64,000 bases of DNA from Anatilimnocola aggregata (GTDB lineage Bacteria; Planctomycetota; Planctomycetia; Pirellulales; Pirellulaceae). The DNA is taken from positions 3,348,001 through 3,412,000 of the forward strand of contig NZ_CP036274.1 in the NCBI RefSeq assembly GCF_007747655.1. Reading direction: 5' to 3'. Positions within the stretch are counted from its first letter, which is position 1. Each line of letters opens with the position of its first letter. Position numbers and translations under genes: made by a program. The notes under the pieces are model-generated. The model searched no databases and had not been told where the DNA came from. It was given only the letters and a program-made list of their open reading frames with translations. Shown here one piece after another: positions 9,497 to 18,011 of the stretch.

Positions 9497-9982
9497 TCCC
9501 ACCTGACTAAGCAAATACTCTTGATCCCTTCAGCCCCGTCATTGCGATGGGGCTGTTCTGCGCGCCTGCCCAGGGACCACCAATTCGTCGGCTGCTTTTC
9601 GCCCGATACGTCCAATCTAGCTGGCCCTAATGAGACATACCTGGATGGCGACCTTTCTTCGTCAGGGCGAAGTACCTAAGCTGACCTACTAGTCCGACTA
9701 GCGATCAACGTCATCTGGTTAACCCTCGGGTTTGCGCGGGTGAACTGCAAACTAGGGAACCACCAGTTCAACGGCCGCAAGCGGCCCGGTTAACCAAGTT
9801 TGGCAACCCAACATCCATCGGTAGCTCAGCCACTACGCGGCTGCCAAGGGGGAAAGCGGCAATCGAATATAACCAGTGAACTTTCCTGGACTAAAATGAG
9901 TTGGCCAATCGAGCACGCTTGCCCATTGTCTTCGTGACTTGCTTTTCTCAGTAATCCCTCAATCTGTTCCTGGGTATTCCGC
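9497..9982. other. intergenic region, 486 bp, no gene recognised
   Basis: A 7-bp hairpin with CAGCCCC and GGGGCTG arms (9531-9537 and 9549-9555) lies 35 nt after the lipoprotein stop and may be a weak terminator. Two copies of the palindrome GGTTAACC occur at 9717-9724 and 9788-9795. A short run GGTAGCTCAG near 9820 recalls a tRNA D-arm, but no acceptor, anticodon or T arm can be built around it. No coding signal was seen. Confidence 0.5.
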
Positions 9983-11227
9983 ATGAATCGCTGCTTGTCG
10001 TTGCTCGTTCTCATTGCTGGTACCGCTGTGGCGGGGGCGGCTCCGCCGCATCCAGTGACTAACCCGAATTCGCCGCAGATGTTGGCGGGGTCTTGGGTCC
10101 CGAACGACCCGCACAAGTTGGATTTCAACCGCCTGCCCAGAGTTCCCAGCGAGCACGTGGTGGTGAGCAACGTCCGCGACCCGGCGAACTTGTCCAAGGG
10201 GCCTGACAAAAGCAAAGGTGGGGTCAATCAGCACAACTATCTCGCCCATCACAAGGGAAAGTTCTGGCTGATGTGGAGCGATGGTCCAGGAATTGAAGAT
10301 CGCGTGGGCCAGCGGGTGAAATTTTCCAGTAGCCCGGATGGACTCACCTGGGCCAAGCCGCAATTTCTCACGCCAATTCCGCCTGGTTCGGGGCCAGATT
10401 CGCCCCATTACGCCACCCGAACCGACCAAGGTTTTCGCTACATCTCGCGCGGATTTTGGCAGCGCGACGGCGAACTGCTGGCGCTGGTTTCGCTCGACGA
10501 AGCAGCCGGCTTTTTCGGTAAAAGCCTAGAATTGCGGGCCTTTCGTCTCAATGCAGATGAAACCTGGTCCGACGCCGGCGTGGTCTACAAAAATGCGATC
10601 AACAACTTTGCTCCGCTCATGCTCCGCACCGGCGACTGGATGATGTCTCGCCGCACCCACGACTACAAAACCGCTGGCGTGCATTTTTTGGTGGGGGGCG
10701 CGAAAGGGCTTGATCAGTGGGACTCGTTTCCGGTGCTGGGCTCCAGTTCGGCGCTCAAGGCCGAAGAGCCCGATTGGTGGATCCTGCCCGATCACAACCT
10801 TTCCGCCATTTTTCGAGACAACGGGGGCGGAGGTTTTCTTTATCGTTCCTTCTCGAGTGACGACGGCCGCACCTGGAGCCCGCCAGTCAAAACCAACTTT
10901 CCCGACGCCACATCCAAAGTCAGCGGCTTGCGCCTCAGCGATGGCCGCTATGTGCTGGTTTCTAATCCCAGGCCGAAGCACCGTGATCCGCTCGTGATTG
11001 CCCTCAGCGACGATGGGCTCGTGTTTACTAAAATGGTCTATCTAGTCGGCAAACGTCATGTTGATTATCCCCATGTGATGGAACACGAAGGCCAACTCTA
11101 CATCGCCTTTGCCGGTGGCAAACAGTCGATCGAAGTGCTGCGGCTGAAACTCGCCGATCTGGACGCAGTCAAGATGCCGACGCAGCCGCTGACGTTCGCC
11201 GCCCCCGCCCCGCAGAAGATGAAGTAA
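9983..11227 (+). CDS. secreted sialidase-fold (BNR/Asp-box) protein
   Basis: The 414-residue protein has a cleavable signal peptide (to about AGAA at residue 20) and a beta-propeller pattern with Asp-boxes: SSPDGLTW near residue 115 and SSDDGRTW near 292, plus looser copies such as LSDDGLVF. This is the exo-sialidase/BNR superfamily, which in planctomycetes is often tied to sulfated or sialylated polysaccharide use. The catalytic Arg triad and Tyr/Glu pair of true sialidases cannot be assigned by eye, so the substrate is unknown. It stands alone, with long gaps on both sides. Confidence 0.75.
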   Translation: MNRCLSLLVLIAGTAVAGAAPPHPVTNPNSPQMLAGSWVPNDPHKLDFNRLPRVPSEHVVVSNVRDPANLSKGPDKSKGGVNQHNYLAHHKGKFWLMWSDGPGIEDRVGQRVKFSSSPDGLTWAKPQFLTPIPPGSGPDSPHYATRTDQGFRYISRGFWQRDGELLALVSLDEAAGFFGKSLELRAFRLNADETWSDAGVVYKNAINNFAPLMLRTGDWMMSRRTHDYKTAGVHFLVGGAKGLDQWDSFPVLGSSSALKAEEPDWWILPDHNLSAIFRDNGGGGFLYRSFSSDDGRTWSPPVKTNFPDATSKVSGLRLSDGRYVLVSNPRPKHRDPLVIALSDDGLVFTKMVYLVGKRHVDYPHVMEHEGQLYIAFAGGKQSIEVLRLKLADLDAVKMPTQPLTFAAPAPQKMK

Positions 11228-11750
11228 GGCCAGGAACCCCGTCCCTGACTCTGCTGCTTGCCGCTGCGGGTCTGATGGGCGACTGTATCTTCTGGCCTTT
11301 ACTCACCGGCATCTCCCGGCAGGTCTGGTGGCTCGTAGGCCGCTCCCGAATCGTTATCGTGATGTCCTAGTTCGACCCAGCGATGAAAGGTGGACCAGGG
11401 CCAATTGCGCGGACGCGGCGTGTACTCACCCATGTCTTCCCCAGACTTCTGCGGTAAGGTTTGTGGCCAAGTCTGCCGGAATTCAACGTAATCTCAGCCC
11501 AACCTGCGGCGCTACGTTACCTCAAAACCACTTTAAGTGAGAGAGCCAGTCTCAACGGCCTACGTCGCGGCCAGCGTAACAAACGGCTGCGATTCACGCT
11601 TGGCAAATTAGTGGATGATCTCATCCCCTGCCTTCCATCGCCCCCTGCGATCCGTGTTTCTGACGGCTTTAGCAGTGTCGAACAAGCTCTGCCAGGCGAC
11701 AGTTCAGAACATCAAGCTGCTTCCCCCTGCCGTATTGCCGGAGAGCCCCC
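11228..11750. other. intergenic region, 523 bp, with a transposase remnant
   Basis: The left third contains a minus-strand transposase tail described separately. The remaining 300 bp up to the next start show only short overlapping frames with no recognisable protein. Their composition is mixed and I saw no hairpin of note. Confidence 0.45.
11299..11433 (-). pseudogene. C-terminal remnant of a REP-associated tyrosine transposase (RAYT, IS200-like)
   Basis: Read on the minus strand, the frame gives GEYTPRPRNWPWSTFHRWVE followed by LGHHDNDSGAAYEPPDLPGD and AGE, then a stop. The block DWPWSSFHRYV followed by a short tail ending in GxAGE is the usual C-terminus of REP-associated tyrosine transposases. 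The catalytic HUH motif and Tyr lie further upstream in that family and are absent here, so only a decayed 3' end remains. A REP-like palindrome of the kind such enzymes mobilise lies at 19684-19764. The match is by motif memory, not search. Confidence 0.5.
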
Positions 11751-12578
11751 ATGTCACCCGATAAACTTCGCGACTACCGCAACTGGTACGACCTGAACGC
11801 CGAGCAAGTCCTCACGGCCGTGCAAAATACCCAAGGAGGCTGGGCGACAGTTTTCCCGAAGGGGATTCCGTGCTGGGCGAGCCGCCTCCGCAACTATTTC
11901 AACGTCACACCGAAGTTCCTGATGCGTTACGACTCGCAGCGGGAGGGGACGAATTACTACAAGCATCTGGTCAAACGAAGCCTGATGGAATGGCATGCGC
12001 TGCACGGGGCCGTGTACAAGGACAAGCAGAACCGCGATTGGCTGCAGATGGCGACCGCAGCCGCCATCTATCACTACTCTGGAGAGAACAACAATCGCAA
12101 GAAGGTCGCGGCTTACATCAAACCGCAAATGATGATGCCGATCTTCAAGCTGATCTCGCCCGATGGTACCGGCGGGTCGCGGGAACTTGTTCTCACCAAC
12201 CCCAAAGGCTGGATCTTTGGCGACAGCACGGTCGCCGAAGTGTGCGAGTGGAAGTACCTCCGCAACCGGGTCGTTCTGCAAGAACCCTACGAGGGAAGCT
12301 ACAACTACGCCGAGACCATCACCAGCGGCTACGATGAGCACGTGAAAGCCGATGTCGACACCCACCGCGAATGGCCAGGGTTCTACATTAACCCTGACCC
12401 CGACTCGGCACTCAAGGACCGCGGCTTCCCCGAACGCGACGGCCGCGGCGCTCTGCTCTTCGAGCAAGTGAAGTACATCAGCCCGGCAGTAAACGCCTCA
12501 CCCAAGCGAACCAACATCATCCCCAGAAGCCTCGCCGCCTCGCACCTGCCGCCCATGGCCGATCCAGATACCTGGTAA
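11751..12578 (+). CDS. hypothetical protein, 275 aa
   Basis: I do not recognise this protein. It has no signal peptide or membrane segment and reads as a soluble cytosolic protein with many aromatic residues (for example NYYKHLVKRSLMEWHALHG and WKYLRNRVVLQEPYEGSYNY). No catalytic motif is evident. Three Cys are scattered and not in CxxC pairs. It is convergent with the trypsin-like protease gene, with only 4 nt between the stops. A transposase remnant lies upstream, so it may belong to an acquired segment. The start has GGAGAGCC in range as a ribosome site. Confidence 0.6.
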   Translation: MSPDKLRDYRNWYDLNAEQVLTAVQNTQGGWATVFPKGIPCWASRLRNYFNVTPKFLMRYDSQREGTNYYKHLVKRSLMEWHALHGAVYKDKQNRDWLQMATAAAIYHYSGENNNRKKVAAYIKPQMMMPIFKLISPDGTGGSRELVLTNPKGWIFGDSTVAEVCEWKYLRNRVVLQEPYEGSYNYAETITSGYDEHVKADVDTHREWPGFYINPDPDSALKDRGFPERDGRGALLFEQVKYISPAVNASPKRTNIIPRSLAASHLPPMADPDTW

Positions 12579-12582
12579 GGCT

Positions 12583-13422
12583 CTATTCCTCACCTGGAAG
12601 CCACAACTTAAAAGCGTCCCGAATATCTGGAACGAGTTGAACTAGGCATCGGATTACGTACTTCCATTTGGTTGCTTTGATTGCACCGTGCTTCGAGAAG
12701 ATTCCCGTTTGGATGCCAACTACCTTCATTTCATCAGGGGTCCAAGCAGGTGACAGTTGAGTTGTTGAAAGTCGCCATACCGCGCAGCCACTAATCCCCT
12801 CAAGGCTCTTTGGGCAAGGTGCTGGTGGATCGAGGTCCATCAGCATGTGTAAATTGGGATTGAACGAGGGAACTCTCTCGGGCGCTTCGAGTGGGCCAGT
12901 AATTAAGGGCATTGGAGTCAAGTTGATCATGAGTGCATTCAGATCACTCGACGACCACTCCGTTGGATAACCGACCAGGAAGTACACCCCAGATGTAACA
13001 TCTGCGGATATGGAAATGCTGCCCCGATTTAAATAGGACTTTCCCGTGAGAGAGTCGATGGTTTTTTCGTGCAACTTCCAAACGGCGATGTCGAGATCGT
13101 CGCCATCTGCTGCGTGTTGGTTACTGGAAGTATCATTCGCGGTTTCTGTTGCGTTGTATTGTCCGTATAACCGAACGAGTTTTCCTGCCCCATTCTCAAC
13201 GAGAAGGACAAGGTCCTTGTAGTGTTGTTTGCCTCTTAAATACTGCTTGATCGCATGGCTCGCCGTCACTAGGAAGCGATGAGAGCCGAACGCGAACAAG
13301 GTTCCTGTCGCATGCTGATAGACCTTGCCGCCGTATGCCGCCAATATTGGGGTGGAATAGGACTGCATTATTGGCGTCAAACGATCAAGGATGACGTTGA
13401 ACAAACCATCGGAGGGTCGCAT
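12583..13422 (-). CDS. cytosolic trypsin-like serine protease domain protein
   Basis: The 279 residues contain the three landmarks of a chymotrypsin/trypsin fold in order: GTLFAFGSHRFLVTASHAIK (His, near residue 55), DDLDIAVWKL (Asp, near residue 112) and LEGISGCAVWRL (Ser in GxSG, near residue 211). No signal peptide or membrane anchor is visible, so it should act in the cytoplasm, unlike most family members. The gene is visibly more AT-rich than its neighbours, which hints at transfer. A start 18 codons in (MQSYSTPIL) is equally plausible. Such stand-alone proteases occur in stress and some defence contexts; here that is only speculation. Confidence 0.7.
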   Translation of the reverse strand: MRPSDGLFNVILDRLTPIMQSYSTPILAAYGGKVYQHATGTLFAFGSHRFLVTASHAIKQYLRGKQHYKDLVLLVENGAGKLVRLYGQYNATETANDTSSNQHAADGDDLDIAVWKLHEKTIDSLTGKSYLNRGSISISADVTSGVYFLVGYPTEWSSSDLNALMINLTPMPLITGPLEAPERVPSFNPNLHMLMDLDPPAPCPKSLEGISGCAVWRLSTTQLSPAWTPDEMKVVGIQTGIFSKHGAIKATKWKYVIRCLVQLVPDIRDAFKLWLPGEE

Positions 13423-13754
13423 ATCCCGGTCCTCTGCCTGGGCTCTGGAGTTCTGCAGGAAAGACTACCATGAATAGCGGTGATGCGGTCGGTATTCTGC
13501 AGCGCGAGATGGTGGCGGTCAGCTCGATGATGGCGGTTGTTCTCGTGAAGGTGGACGAGAAATCAAGCCTATTTGCGGCGCGGCCCCTCACCCCGGCCCT
13601 CTCCCCGGAGTATCGAGGAGAGGGAGTTCAGGCACTTGCCTTCTGACCTCTGACTCCCGACCGCCGACCGCGCGCTTGCAACTCCTCCGCAGGGTCGTCA
13701 TAGTCGAGATTCATTCCTCCGCTATAAAGCTCCGCCTGTCTGGATGTAGTTGCA
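13423..13754. other. intergenic region, 332 bp, with an interspersed CCCTCTCC/GGAGAGGG hairpin
   Basis: It separates the protease gene from the phosphatase gene (divergent). Apart from the hairpin at 13597-13624, listed separately, and a short run of unlikely frames, I see nothing in it. Confidence 0.5.
13597..13624. repeat. interspersed hairpin repeat, copy 1
   Basis: CCCTCTCC (13597-13604) and GGAGAGGG (13617-13624) form an 8-bp stem within a longer conserved string (CCCCTCACCCCGGCCCTCTC before it, GAGTT after it). A related copy lies at 16761-16803, showing it is an interspersed element rather than a gene-specific terminator. Confidence 0.6.
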
Positions 13755-15044
13755 ATGTCCCAGTTCGATCGCCGTCATTTTCTGATTGCCTCACTGGGTT
13801 CCGCTGCGGGCTGGTCGCTGAGCAGTTCGCTGGCAGTTGCTGCCGACAGCAAGTCGAGTGAAAAGAAGCAGGCGTTGGTCTTGCCGTCGGCCAGTATTCC
13901 CGGCGAACCGACGTCGCTGTTTCTCACCTGGTGGACCGACCCCACCACGACGATGGTCATTCAATGGATCGGGCTGGCCGAGCAGAAGTCAGTCATTCAT
14001 TACGGCCTGCATAAGTCGAGCGACAGCCTGGTGGCCCGCGTTTTGACCAAGCCGTTTCCCGATACCACCTTGAAAGTTCATCGCTGTGAACTGACGGGCC
14101 TAAAGCCCGATACCGATTATCAATTTCGGATCGACGACTCAAAGCGGAACTATCGCTTCCGCACGATGCCGGCGAAAGCAACAAATACCATCCAGTTTGT
14201 TTCCGGCGGCGACTGTGGCACGGGTTCGGCAGCGCTCGAGACCAACCTGCTCGCGGCCAGGCAAGATCCGCAGTTCGCGTTCATCGGCGGCGATCTGGCC
14301 TACGACAATGGCAAGTCCCCCAAAACGTTTTTGACGTTCCTCGAAAACTACAGCAAGACGATGCGGGACTCGCAGGGGCGCGTGATCCCCATGGTCACCT
14401 GCATCGGCAATCATGAAGTGACGACCAGCGGCATCTTGGGGACGAATTTGCTTGCGACGAGAAAGCCCATCGCGCCGCACTATCTCTCGGTCTTCGACGG
14501 CATTTTTCACGACTCGACCTATGGTGTGCTCGACTTCGGCGACTATCTGAGCCTGGTGATGCTCGATACTGGTCACATCGCGCCGGTGAAAGGTGCGCAG
14601 ACAAGCTGGCTGGAAGATGCTCTCAAGTCGCGGCAGTCGCTGCCGCATTTGCTGGCGGCCAATCATGTGCCTGCTTATCCCTCGCATCGCTCGTTTGAGA
14701 ATACGGGCAAGGAGAACCGCAAGTACTGGTGCCCGCTGTTCGAGAAGTACAACGTCGATGCAGTGCTCGAACATCACGACCACACATTCAAGCGCACGCA
14801 CCCGCTCAAGGACGGTTTGTACGACAAGCATGGCGTGCTCTACTTGGGCGATGGTTCCTGGGGCAAGCTTCGCCCAGTCACTCGATCGGAAGAGCGGCCC
14901 TATCTGGCCAATTTTGGCGAGTCGTACCACATCAGCGTGCATCGGCTGGAAGGAAATCAGCGGTATCACCTCGCGCTGACTTCCTCGGGTCGAATCGCCG
15001 ATATCTGTCAAACCAATGGCAAGCGAATTGCGCGGCGCGGTTAA
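13755..15044 (+). CDS. Tat-exported purple acid phosphatase-like metallophosphoesterase
   Basis: This 429-residue protein starts with a Tat-type leader (DRRHFLIASLGSAAGW) ending near AVAAD. A fibronectin-like N-terminal domain (residues 45-135, TSLFLTWWTDPTTTMVIQW) precedes the phosphatase core. Metal-ligand motifs appear in order: GGDCGTG, GGDLAYDNG, GNHE, a His in AANHVPAYPS and EHHDHTFKRTHP. This is the purple acid phosphatase layout with a dinuclear metal centre, hydrolysing phosphomonoesters outside the cytoplasm. The last motif has Glu where many members have Gly before HxH. It is probably involved in phosphate scavenging; no pho genes are adjacent. Confidence 0.9.
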   Translation: MSQFDRRHFLIASLGSAAGWSLSSSLAVAADSKSSEKKQALVLPSASIPGEPTSLFLTWWTDPTTTMVIQWIGLAEQKSVIHYGLHKSSDSLVARVLTKPFPDTTLKVHRCELTGLKPDTDYQFRIDDSKRNYRFRTMPAKATNTIQFVSGGDCGTGSAALETNLLAARQDPQFAFIGGDLAYDNGKSPKTFLTFLENYSKTMRDSQGRVIPMVTCIGNHEVTTSGILGTNLLATRKPIAPHYLSVFDGIFHDSTYGVLDFGDYLSLVMLDTGHIAPVKGAQTSWLEDALKSRQSLPHLLAANHVPAYPSHRSFENTGKENRKYWCPLFEKYNVDAVLEHHDHTFKRTHPLKDGLYDKHGVLYLGDGSWGKLRPVTRSEERPYLANFGESYHISVHRLEGNQRYHLALTSSGRIADICQTNGKRIARRG

Positions 15045-15061
15045 TCGTTATGTGATTTGAA

Positions 15062-15490
15062 TTATCGATCGACGCTCGTCTTCGTCGCTGCTGCGGTCGT
15101 TACGACGGGTTTGGAGGTTTTCTTTTCTTTCAATTCAAAGTGGCCAGCATAACGCGAGCCGCCGAACTTCCCTTTAAACATGGCCGGTGACTCGTCATCG
15201 ATCACACCGGTCCAGGTGTAGTCAGCATGGTCGATGACCGCCGTTCCCTGCAGCGACGATTTCGGCCCTATGAACTTCACCGTGTAATCGAAGGGGACAC
15301 CTTGCCAGATGCCATAGAAGCGTCCCTGCATTTTGTTATCGCCTAAATCCTTCACTACGGCGGTCATAATGCCGTCGAGTTTGCGATTCGTGGTTTTCCA
15401 TGGTCCTTCGAACACCCGGTCTTGCCCTTCGACATGCATCGATCCGGCGAAAAAGGCAGCAAAAATCAGCGCGTAGTAATACCATCGCAT
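15062..15490 (-). CDS. small secreted hypothetical protein, 142 aa
   Basis: A signal peptide (YYALIFAAFFAGSMHVEG) is followed by about 100 residues of beta-rich sequence with alternating aromatic and charged residues (MQGRFYGIWQGVPFDYTVKF, ADYTWTGVID) and a Lys/Thr/Ala-rich tail. I do not recognise the family. The layout resembles a small exported beta-barrel or sandwich. It is convergent with the purple acid phosphatase, with 17 nt between the stops. Confidence 0.65.
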   Translation of the reverse strand: MRWYYYALIFAAFFAGSMHVEGQDRVFEGPWKTTNRKLDGIMTAVVKDLGDNKMQGRFYGIWQGVPFDYTVKFIGPKSSLQGTAVIDHADYTWTGVIDDESPAMFKGKFGGSRYAGHFELKEKKTSKPVVTTAAATKTSVDR

Positions 15491-15616
15491 GACGAATCTC
15501 CTGCGGGAGCGGAATCACTTTGGTTGTATTTCCCCCGGATGACGAAAAAATAAGCAACTACCGTGCCTAGAAGCTGTCGCGTGACAGTAGCACAATGAGC
15601 AAGCGTAGAAGGAGCT

Positions 15617-15952
15617 TTAACAGGTGTAGGGCGAGCGGACGATGATGCGCTCGGGCTTGCGGCGATAGATGAGTCCGCTGGTGCGGGCCGCCTGTTCGAT
15701 GGCTTCGAGTTCTGCTGCGCCGAAAGCGCCGCCACTCCCCTGCCCTGGCGTCTGCTGGTCGAATTCGAGTTCCAGCGTTTCGTAGAGCTTGTAGTTGAAC
15801 TCCGGATCGGCCGCGAGTTCTTCTTCGCCGATCAGTTCGGCAGGCGGGATGAGCTTGATGAGTGACTTGCCGTCCGACATGCGCCAGATGGCCACGAGCG
15901 ACGTTGTGCCGGCTGGATTCAACTTCCTAAGAAACTCGGCCCACTGCGACAT
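15617..15952 (-). CDS. hypothetical protein, 111 aa
   Basis: The start MSQWAEFLRKL at 15952 is preferred over an upstream Met because a GAAG ribosome site lies before it and the next gene upstream ends at 15955, giving 2-nt spacing. The protein is soluble and acidic (LIGEEELAADPEFNYKLYET), with a basic C-terminus ending in Cys. No known domain was recognised. The tight spacing indicates co-transcription with the GATase1-like gene. Confidence 0.6.
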   Translation of the reverse strand: MSQWAEFLRKLNPAGTTSLVAIWRMSDGKSLIKLIPPAELIGEEELAADPEFNYKLYETLELEFDQQTPGQGSGGAFGAAELEAIEQAARTSGLIYRRKPERIIVRSPYTC

Positions 15953-15954
15953 GG

Positions 15955-16698
15955 TTACTTCTTCGTTCCCGTCGACCAGCGAATGCCGGCGTACAAGAGT
16001 GCATCTTGTCCTTCGGTCATTTCCGGATGCGGGCTGTAGCACAACACGCGCCCCGCGCCGTACTCCGCACTCACGATGGCTGAGGTGCCGACCATCACGC
16101 CCATCGGAGCGCCGTTCTTCGCGACTTCGGTTTCGAACCTCGCGAGTTCTTGATAAGCGGGCAACTCTTTATTCTCGGCAGGGGCTAACAGCGGACCCTG
16201 ATGATAATGCAGCGTGAGCCGATCCTTCGATTCACCGAGCAACTGTTTGCCGGGTTCGGGCAGAGAAACTTCAAGGTCAGCAATTCCGCGGGCCCAGTGC
16301 TGCTTGTCGATGACCTTGGCATTGAGAATATGCAGCGACCATTTGTAATCGCAGGTCGCCAGGTAAGCTCCGGCACAAATGCCGACGTAGCCACCGCCAT
16401 CCTTCACAAACTGCTTGACCTTCGCCCGACCATCTTCGCCCAGCACATTCCCTTGCCAGCTGCTGCTGCCGCCGGGAGCGATCAGAACAGCAAACGGCTG
16501 CTTCAGTTCACCAGCGCGAATCTGCTCGGCCGTGATCTTCTGAAACTCAAAATCTTTCGACCGTTCCAACGCCGCGATCAGCTTTTCGCGACTGCGGCTG
16601 TAGCTGTTATCGTCGAAGATGGCGAGTTTGAGTGGTTCGCCAGCGGCAAGCAGGCTGGGCAGCAGGAGAATGAAGAATAGCGTGAAGTTGCGCATCAT
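15955..16698 (-). CDS. exported class I glutamine amidotransferase-like (BPL_N-type) protein
   Basis: The 247 residues begin with a signal peptide (LFFILLLPSLLAAG). The core has the flavodoxin-like GATase1 fold: FAVLIAPGGSSSWQGN, then the nucleophile elbow GGGYVGICAGAYLA with a Cys in the expected place (near residue 110), and SPHPE near residue 231 as a His-Glu candidate. This arrangement matches the biotin-protein-ligase N-terminal (BPL_N) and related families, where enzymatic activity is mostly unproven. The exported location argues against a normal amidotransferase role. It is the first gene of a two-gene unit with 15617-15952. Confidence 0.75.
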   Translation of the reverse strand: MMRNFTLFFILLLPSLLAAGEPLKLAIFDDNSYSRSREKLIAALERSKDFEFQKITAEQIRAGELKQPFAVLIAPGGSSSWQGNVLGEDGRAKVKQFVKDGGGYVGICAGAYLATCDYKWSLHILNAKVIDKQHWARGIADLEVSLPEPGKQLLGESKDRLTLHYHQGPLLAPAENKELPAYQELARFETEVAKNGAPMGVMVGTSAIVSAEYGAGRVLCYSPHPEMTEGQDALLYAGIRWSTGTKK

Positions 16699-16760
16699 GA
16701 ATTAGGATTCCATTCTCACAAGACTCTTTGTGACTTCAGGGGGCAGGCCCATCGCCCCAA

Positions 16761-16803
16761 CCCTCTCCCCGGCCGTCTTTTCGAAAACAGGGCGAGGAGA
16801 GGG
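16761..16803. repeat. interspersed hairpin repeat, copy 2
   Basis: CCCTCTCC at 16761-16768 pairs with GGAGAGGG at 16796-16803. The flanks (GGCCCATCGCCCCAA before, AGTTAGGAG after) resemble those of copy 1 at 13597-13624. It lies 22 nt after the esterase stop and could also act as its terminator. Confidence 0.55.
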
Positions 16804-16824
16804 AGTTAGGAGTAGGGAGGACAC

Positions 16825-17880
16825 TTATTTGCCAGTCAGCTTCGCGATGAGGAACTTGGCGACGGTGCCGAACTCCTTATCTTCAGCCGTTTCGTACTGC
16901 ACGATGCACTGCACGCCGGCAGGCTTGCAGCGTTCGGCCAGTTTCACGCCGTACATGGGCGAGTGAGTTGGGTCCGGAGCTGATTCGCCGAGCACCGGCG
17001 GCCTCTTGCCGGTGTAGTCGAGGAACAACGGCGGATCATCTTTGCTGACGAGTTCGATCGGCGAATATTCCTTGATCCAGGGCATGACTTGGTCGCGATT
17101 GGCAATCAGCAGGTCGAACTCGGCGGCGCGGTCGCGTCCCGGTCCGGCAAAGCCGAAGGCGTGGCCACCGTAGATGGCGTTGGGCATCCATTCGCGCAGT
17201 TCTTTGGGATCGAGCGAAGTTTGCGCACCGCTGACGGCTGCTGCTTGCAGCTTGGTCGATTCGCGGGCGATGGGATCGCTGCTCTTGGGGTCGGCCAGGT
17301 CATCGTGCAATGCGAGCCACAGCGATGTGCAAGCGCCAGCGGAACCGCCCGTCGCGCCGACGCGAGTCGGGTCGAGATTCCATTCCTTCGCCTTCGAGCG
17401 AATGGTTTGCAGCGCGCGGGCCGCATCGTGCAACGGAGCCTTCACCGGCGGCACAACCTTTTGTTCCATGGCCTGATCGATAAAGCGATAGTTGATCGCG
17501 GCGACCGAAATGCCGGCATCGAGATAAGGCTTGATCGTGGTGGTACCGTAACCGGTCTTGTCGCCGTTCTTCCAGCCGCCACCGTGAATCAGCAGCACGA
17601 CCGGCGTGGGCTTGTCGCTCTTGGCTTGCCAGAAGTCAAAGCGTTGACGTTCACTGTCCTTGCCGTATTCATAATTGGCAACCGTGGGTGCGAGCCGTTC
17701 CGGGGGAGCCTTTTTGGCAGGTGCTTTTGGTTCGACAACTTTGCTCTTCGGCGCGTCGGCCTTGGATGCAGCCGTCTTTGGTTCAGCAGCTTTTTTCTCT
17801 TGAGCAAAAGACGAAGTGACAGGCAGCAGGCCGAGCAGCAGTGCTGCGGCGGCCAGCCAATGAGTGGAACGCATGGGCAA
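16825..17880 (-). CDS. secreted alpha/beta-hydrolase (BD-FAE/esterase-lipase family)
   Basis: A signal peptide (to about SSFAQ, residue 27) and a Lys/Ala/Pro-rich linker to residue 70 lead into an alpha/beta-hydrolase. The oxyanion motif is LLIHGGGWKNGD (near residue 100) and the nucleophile elbow is GATGGSAGACT (Ser near residue 176). The acid and His should lie near FLDYTG and PTHSPMYG. The family includes feruloyl, acetylxylan and other carbohydrate esterases; the substrate cannot be named. It stands between two hairpin-bearing gaps on the same strand as its neighbours. Confidence 0.85.
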   Translation of the reverse strand: MPMRSTHWLAAAALLLGLLPVTSSFAQEKKAAEPKTAASKADAPKSKVVEPKAPAKKAPPERLAPTVANYEYGKDSERQRFDFWQAKSDKPTPVVLLIHGGGWKNGDKTGYGTTTIKPYLDAGISVAAINYRFIDQAMEQKVVPPVKAPLHDAARALQTIRSKAKEWNLDPTRVGATGGSAGACTSLWLALHDDLADPKSSDPIARESTKLQAAAVSGAQTSLDPKELREWMPNAIYGGHAFGFAGPGRDRAAEFDLLIANRDQVMPWIKEYSPIELVSKDDPPLFLDYTGKRPPVLGESAPDPTHSPMYGVKLAERCKPAGVQCIVQYETAEDKEFGTVAKFLIAKLTGK

Positions 17881-18011
17881 ATCTCCGGAAAGAGAGCGGA
17901 TGAACTCGTTACGAGCCGCTTAGTCTGGAGAGGCCCGCGCGCGAAGTCAAGCGCTCGTACGGTTCGCCAGTGAGAGCAATGCTCGGCCCGTGATGGTCCA
18001 AATAGCAGAGC

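Noticed and set aside
9810-9880. tRNA-like GGTAGCTCAG run
   Set aside because: No acceptor stem, anticodon arm or T arm can be formed around it.
11461-11796. 111-codon plus-strand frame before the 275-aa gene
   Set aside because: No family, no ribosome site, overlaps a better-supported start.
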